Positions 6,827 through 10,119 of a DNA stretch of 10,119 bases are shown here, one piece after another. The notes beneath the pieces were generated by a model. The model searched no databases. It was not told the DNA's origin and saw only the letters and a list, made by a program, of their open reading frames with translations. Positions within the stretch are counted from its first letter, which is position 1, and every line of letters starts with the position of its first letter. Both the position numbers and the translations under genes were made by a program. The DNA is from Chlorobiota bacterium (lineage in GTDB: Bacteria; Bacteroidota; Bacteroidia; Bacteroidales; JAADGE01), in NCBI GenBank assembly GCA_013153575.1, contig JAADEE010000284.1:1-10119 (forward strand), read 5' to 3'.

Positions 6827-8371
6827 ATGCAAAAAATAATATCCCTAAAATTAGCACCAAAAAGAGCAGCAAACAGAAAATTATATACAAATGATGCCGC
6901 AGATTTTCTTAAAATTAAAGTTGAAGAAATAACTAAAATTAAAGTTCTTAAAAAATCTATTGATGCACGTAAGAAGTTTGTAACCATAAATTTACAACTT
7001 GAAGTTTGGTGGGGAGAACAAGCTCCAAAAGAGCAAAAATTTGAATTGAAGTTAAATAATGTTTCAAATAAAGATGAAGTTATAATTGTTGGAGCAGGTC
7101 CTGCAGGTTTATTTGCAGCCTTAAAACTTATTGAAAAAGGTTTAAAACCTATTATTTTTGAAAGAGGAAAAGATGTTAGCGAAAGAAAAAAAGATATTCA
7201 GTTTATAAATACGAATAAAGGTGTAAATCCTGATTCTAATTATTGCTTTGGCGAAGGCGGTGCAGGAACTTTTTCAGATGGGAAATTATATACTCGTTCA
7301 AAAAAAAGAGGTTCTGTTGATAGAATTCTTGATATTTTAAAACTTCACGGAGCAAATAAAAATATTCTTTCAGATGCACATCCTCATATTGGCACTAACA
7401 AATTGCCGGGTATAATTGTTAAAATCAGAGAAACAATAATTAATGCAGGAGGCGAAGTTAATTTTGAAACTCGCATTGATGATTTTATTATTGAAGATAA
7501 CACAATTAAAGGTGTAATAACTCAAAAAGGTGATAAAGTTTTTGGTAAAGCTGTAATTTTAGCAACAGGACATTCTGCAAGAGATATTTATGAGCTTATG
7601 TACAAAAAAGATATTCTTCTTGAAGAAAAATCATTTGCAATGGGCGTTCGTGTTGAACATCCGCAAGGATTAATTGATAGTATTCAGTACAGTTGCAAAA
7701 TTCGAAGCGATTATTTACCTGCTGCTGCATACAATTTAGTTTCACAAGTTGATGGCAGAGGAGTTTATTCGTTTTGCATGTGCCCCGGAGGTTTTATTGT
7801 TCCTGCTTCCACGGCTCCTGATGAAATGGTTGTAAATGGAATGTCGCCATCAGGAAGAAATTCAAAATTTGCAAATTCAGGAATGGTTGTAGAAATTAGA
7901 ACAGAAGATTTTCCTGATAAAGAAAAATACGGAGTATTGGCAGGATTAAAATTTCAAGAAAGTTTAGAAAAAACTGCTTTCCTTAACGGAGGAAAAGGAT
8001 TAGTTGCACCGGCACAAAGACTTAATGATTTTGTTAATGGAAAAGTTTCCCCATTTTTGCCTGAAACGTCATATCATCCCGGAATAGTTTCGTCGCCACT
8101 TCATTTTTGGTTGCCCGAACATATTGGAAAACGCTTACAAAAAGGATTTAAAATTTTCGGCAAAAAAATGAAAGGCTTTTTAACTAATGAAGCAGTAATT
8201 ATTGGTGTAGAATCAAGAACATCTTCGCCTTTAAGAATTCCACGAGATAAGGAAACTTTGCAGCATCCGCAAATTAAAAATCTTTATCCTTGCGGAGAAG
8301 GTGCAGGTTTTTCTGGTGGCATAATTTCATCTGCAATTGATGGTGAACGTTGTGCTGAAAAGATTTCATAA
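6827..8371 (+). CDS. FAD-dependent dehydrogenase (COG2509 type, NAD(P)/FAD oxidoreductase)
   Basis: A 514-residue flavoprotein. An N-terminal alpha/beta domain (about 1-80) precedes the dinucleotide-binding GAGPAG (89-94) with the acidic residue E112 ending the second strand (IFERG). The family-specific NYCFGEGGAGTFSDGKLYTR lies at 138-157, VILATGHSARD at 243-253, and the C-terminal FAD-contact segment LYPCGEGAGFSGGIISSAID at 486-505. These motifs and the overall length match the COG2509 group of uncharacterised FAD-dependent dehydrogenases. It should be a soluble cytoplasmic redox enzyme; substrate and electron acceptor are unknown. CMCPGGF (317-323) contains two cysteines close to the conserved core, but whether they are functional cannot be judged. 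The gene begins 19 bases after the DUF4010 gene and ends 17 bases before the transporter gene, so all three are probably cotranscribed. Confidence 0.88.
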   Translation: MQKIISLKLAPKRAANRKLYTNDAADFLKIKVEEITKIKVLKKSIDARKKFVTINLQLEVWWGEQAPKEQKFELKLNNVSNKDEVIIVGAGPAGLFAALKLIEKGLKPIIFERGKDVSERKKDIQFINTNKGVNPDSNYCFGEGGAGTFSDGKLYTRSKKRGSVDRILDILKLHGANKNILSDAHPHIGTNKLPGIIVKIRETIINAGGEVNFETRIDDFIIEDNTIKGVITQKGDKVFGKAVILATGHSARDIYELMYKKDILLEEKSFAMGVRVEHPQGLIDSIQYSCKIRSDYLPAAAYNLVSQVDGRGVYSFCMCPGGFIVPASTAPDEMVVNGMSPSGRNSKFANSGMVVEIRTEDFPDKEKYGVLAGLKFQESLEKTAFLNGGKGLVAPAQRLNDFVNGKVSPFLPETSYHPGIVSSPLHFWLPEHIGKRLQKGFKIFGKKMKGFLTNEAVIIGVESRTSSPLRIPRDKETLQHPQIKNLYPCGEGAGFSGGIISSAIDGERCAEKIS

Positions 8372-8388
8372 CTTATAATTCAAACCCC

Positions 8389-10020
8389 ATGTTTAAAAAA
8401 AACAAAATACCACACACATATGTAATAATCTTTTACATAGTAATTTTGGCAGCAGTTGCAACTTGGTTTGTTCCCGGAGGACAATATGTTAAAGAAATAA
8501 ACTCTGAAACAGGCAAAGAACAAGTTGTTTATGAAACTGTTAAAATAGATGGTGAAGATGTTCTTCAACCAAAGTTTGAATATGTTGAAAGCAATCCTCA
8601 AACATGGCAAATCTTTGCAGCAATGTTTAAAGGTTTTGAAAAACAAGCAGGAATTATTGTTTTTATTCTTATGGTTGGTGGTGCTTTTTGGATTATGAAC
8701 CAAAGTAAAGCCATTGATGTTGGTATTTTTGCCTTCTTAAATTTTACAAAAAAACTTGAAAAAGTTAGTTTTTTAAAAGCTATTGGTGTAAACAATATTG
8801 TACTTACAATGATTATGATAATGTTTAGCATCTTTGGAGCAGTATTTGGCATGAGTGAAGAAACAATTGCATTTATTGTAATACTTGTACCACTTGCAAT
8901 ATCAATGGGTTACGATTCAATTACAGGAGTCGCAATAGTTTTTGTAGCAGCAGGATTAGGCTTTGCAGGAGCAATTTTAAATCCTTTTACAATTGGCATT
9001 GCACAAGGAATTGCAGGGCTTCCACTTTTTTCAGGAATTGAATACAGAATTGTTACTTGGCTGATTATAAACTTTGTAGGAATAACATATATTTTATGGT
9101 ATGCAAATAGGGTTAAGAAAAATCCTAAAAAATCGGTTGTTTACGAAACTGATATTTATTGGCGTGAAAGAGCAGGAAACGAAACTGAACAAGTAAAATA
9201 TCACACCCCAAAGAGTGCATGGTTTGTTTTTGCATTTATTTTAGTTTCATTAGTTTTATTTTCATACAATTATCAAGAAACAATTTTAAAGATTGGTAAA
9301 AGTGAATTTACAGCACCTATGATACCTATTGCAACTTTCTTTTTTGCAATATTCAGCTTTTTTTCTTTAAGGAAATCAGTACATTTTTTTATTCTTAACT
9401 TGTTGGCATTCACAATTATATTTTTGATAATAGGAGTGATGGGTTACGGCTGGTACATTATGAAAATTGCAACACTTTTTCTTGCAATGGGACTTCTTAC
9501 AGGTGTTGCAATGAATTATAATCCTAATGAAATTACAAAGCATTTTTTAGATGGTGCAAAAGATATTATGTCGGCAGCATTGGTTGTCGGGCTTGCAGGA
9601 GGCATTGTTATAATTTTACAAGATGGTAAAATTATTGATACAATACTTCATAGTTTGGCAGAAGGCATGAAAGGTTTTGGCAAAATTGCTTCAATAGGAA
9701 TTATGTATGTTATTCAAACCATTATAAATATTGTAATTCCTTCGGGTTCGGCAAAGGCGGCAATTACAATGCCTATTATGGCACCTTTTTCTGATTATAT
9801 TGGTATTTCGCGGCAAGCAACAGTTGTAGCATTTCAATTTGGTGATGGATTTACAAATATGATAACCCCAACTTCGGGAGTATTAATTGGTGTTTTAGGA
9901 GTTGCAAAAATTCCTTATGATAAATGGGTAAAATGGATTACACCTTTTATGATAATCTTAATTATTCTCGGATTTTTATTGCTGATACCTACGGTAACTA
10001 TGGATTTGAATGGGTTTTAA
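8389..10020 (+). CDS. YfcC/DcuC-family membrane transporter (C4-dicarboxylate or basic amino acid carrier-like)
   Basis: A 543-residue polytopic protein with roughly 12 membrane segments. It starts with a short basic tail and IPHTYVII, then WFVPGGQY (26-33), typical of YfcC-like carriers, followed by a hydrophilic loop (34-70) probably on the outer face. Family motifs are GMSEETIAF (154-162), GAILNPFTIGIAQGIAGLP (194-212), PSGSAKAAITMPIMAP (451-466) and FGDGFTNMITPTSG (484-497); the NPFT and TPTSG segments are likely the two inverted-repeat substrate and cation-binding turns of ion-transporter-superfamily carriers. Family members have been labelled C4-dicarboxylate (DcuC) or arginine/ornithine (ArcD-like) transporters, so the substrate is open. 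A loop at about 240-275 is hydrophilic and cytoplasmic or external depending on topology. It is the last gene of the run begun at 5533; the ATG at 8389 fits the conserved N-terminus. Confidence 0.87.
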   Translation: MFKKNKIPHTYVIIFYIVILAAVATWFVPGGQYVKEINSETGKEQVVYETVKIDGEDVLQPKFEYVESNPQTWQIFAAMFKGFEKQAGIIVFILMVGGAFWIMNQSKAIDVGIFAFLNFTKKLEKVSFLKAIGVNNIVLTMIMIMFSIFGAVFGMSEETIAFIVILVPLAISMGYDSITGVAIVFVAAGLGFAGAILNPFTIGIAQGIAGLPLFSGIEYRIVTWLIINFVGITYILWYANRVKKNPKKSVVYETDIYWRERAGNETEQVKYHTPKSAWFVFAFILVSLVLFSYNYQETILKIGKSEFTAPMIPIATFFFAIFSFFSLRKSVHFFILNLLAFTIIFLIIGVMGYGWYIMKIATLFLAMGLLTGVAMNYNPNEITKHFLDGAKDIMSAALVVGLAGGIVIILQDGKIIDTILHSLAEGMKGFGKIASIGIMYVIQTIINIVIPSGSAKAAITMPIMAPFSDYIGISRQATVVAFQFGDGFTNMITPTSGVLIGVLGVAKIPYDKWVKWITPFMIILIILGFLLLIPTVTMDLNGF

Positions 10021-10035
10021 TTTTGTGAAAAATCA

Positions 10036-10068
10036 AGTCCCTGCGGGTTTCCAAAACCCGCAGGGACT
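10036..10068. repeat. GC-rich perfect 15-bp palindromic hairpin
   Basis: AGTCCCTGCGGGTTT (10036-10050) and AAACCCGCAGGGACT (10054-10068) are exact reverse complements around a 3-base CCA spacer. The stem is far richer in G+C than anything around it. It follows the transporter stop by 15 bases and may help end transcription or protect the 3' end of the mRNA, but there is no T-tract after it (GTTAGCATC). Its form also fits a dispersed intergenic palindromic repeat; copy number cannot be seen from one window. Confidence 0.8.
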
Positions 10069-10089
10069 GTTAGCATCAATATAAATTTA

Positions 10090-10119
10090 ATGAAAAAATA
10101 CTTTTTCATAATAGCTCTT
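10090..10119 (+). CDS. Start of a gene for a probably exported protein (3' end outside window)
   Basis: The last ten codons read MKKYFFIIAL, two lysines followed by a hydrophobic stretch, which looks like the beginning of a signal peptide or membrane anchor. The ATG follows an AT-rich, Shine-Dalgarno-free stretch like other starts here. Too little is visible to name a family, and a chance ORF cannot be excluded. Confidence 0.45.
   Translation, partial: MKKYFFIIAL

Noticed and set aside
8380..8852. Two antisense open frames over the start of the transporter gene
   Set aside because: They oppose conserved YfcC-family sequence, are rich in Asn/Lys/Phe as expected from reversed AT-rich code, and have no promoter signal.
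10018..10025. TAATTTTG as a promoter -7 element for the gene beginning at 10090
   Set aside because: It fits TAnnTTTG but overlaps the transporter stop codon and has no TTTG at the proper distance upstream; one match of this short motif is expected by chance in AT-rich DNA.
1..10119. CRISPR array, tRNA, rRNA, insertion sequence or phage attachment site
   Set aside because: No regularly spaced direct repeats, no cloverleaf sequence, no transposase or integrase and no flanking terminal repeats were seen on either strand.

Overview
The window is AT-rich (A/T-heavy third codon positions and intergenic DNA). It lacks recognisable Shine-Dalgarno sequences before its starts and carries the Bacteroidota-type promoter signature TAnnTTTG in three intergenic regions. 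With a 52-residue L34 protein, a futalosine-pathway menaquinone gene and an M28-PDZ peptidase, this points to a Bacteroidota chromosome, probably an anaerobic or microaerobic member of or near the Bacteroidales. The lineage call is an inference from style and gene content, not a database match.

Layout, all genes on the + strand. Bases 3-1118 hold the 3' part of a zinc (M28) peptidase with a C-terminal PDZ domain; its start lies outside the window. Bases 1244-1402 hold rpmH (ribosomal protein L34), with a good promoter at 1154-1183 and an intrinsic terminator at 1447-1480. Bases 1598-2716 hold mqnE, a radical-SAM aminofutalosine synthase, preceded by a leader with two perfect inverted repeats and followed by a strong terminator at 2742-2777. 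Bases 2837-5389 hold an 850-residue molybdenum hydroxylase of the xanthine dehydrogenase family, with two [2Fe-2S] clusters fused to the Mo domain and no FAD domain. After a 143-base gap containing a long imperfect hairpin comes a tight three-gene run (gaps 19 and 17 bases): an MgtC/DUF4010 membrane protein (5533-6807), a COG2509-type FAD-dependent dehydrogenase (6827-8371) and a YfcC/DcuC-type transporter (8389-10020). A GC-rich perfect 15-bp hairpin (10036-10068) follows, and the last 30 bases begin another gene with a signal-peptide-like N-terminus.

Taken together this is mostly ordinary core and metabolic content: ribosome, menaquinone synthesis for anaerobic electron transport, a molybdenum hydroxylase that probably acts on purines or similar heterocycles, and a transport/redox operon whose substrate cannot be read from sequence. 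I did not see a defence system, mobile element, CRISPR array or clearly new system. The points worth a second look are non-coding: the terminal GC-rich palindrome, the paired inverted repeats before mqnE, the hairpin before the DUF4010 gene, and the back-to-back terminator/promoter modules. The Mo hydroxylase also stands without its usual FAD-subunit or maturation neighbours.
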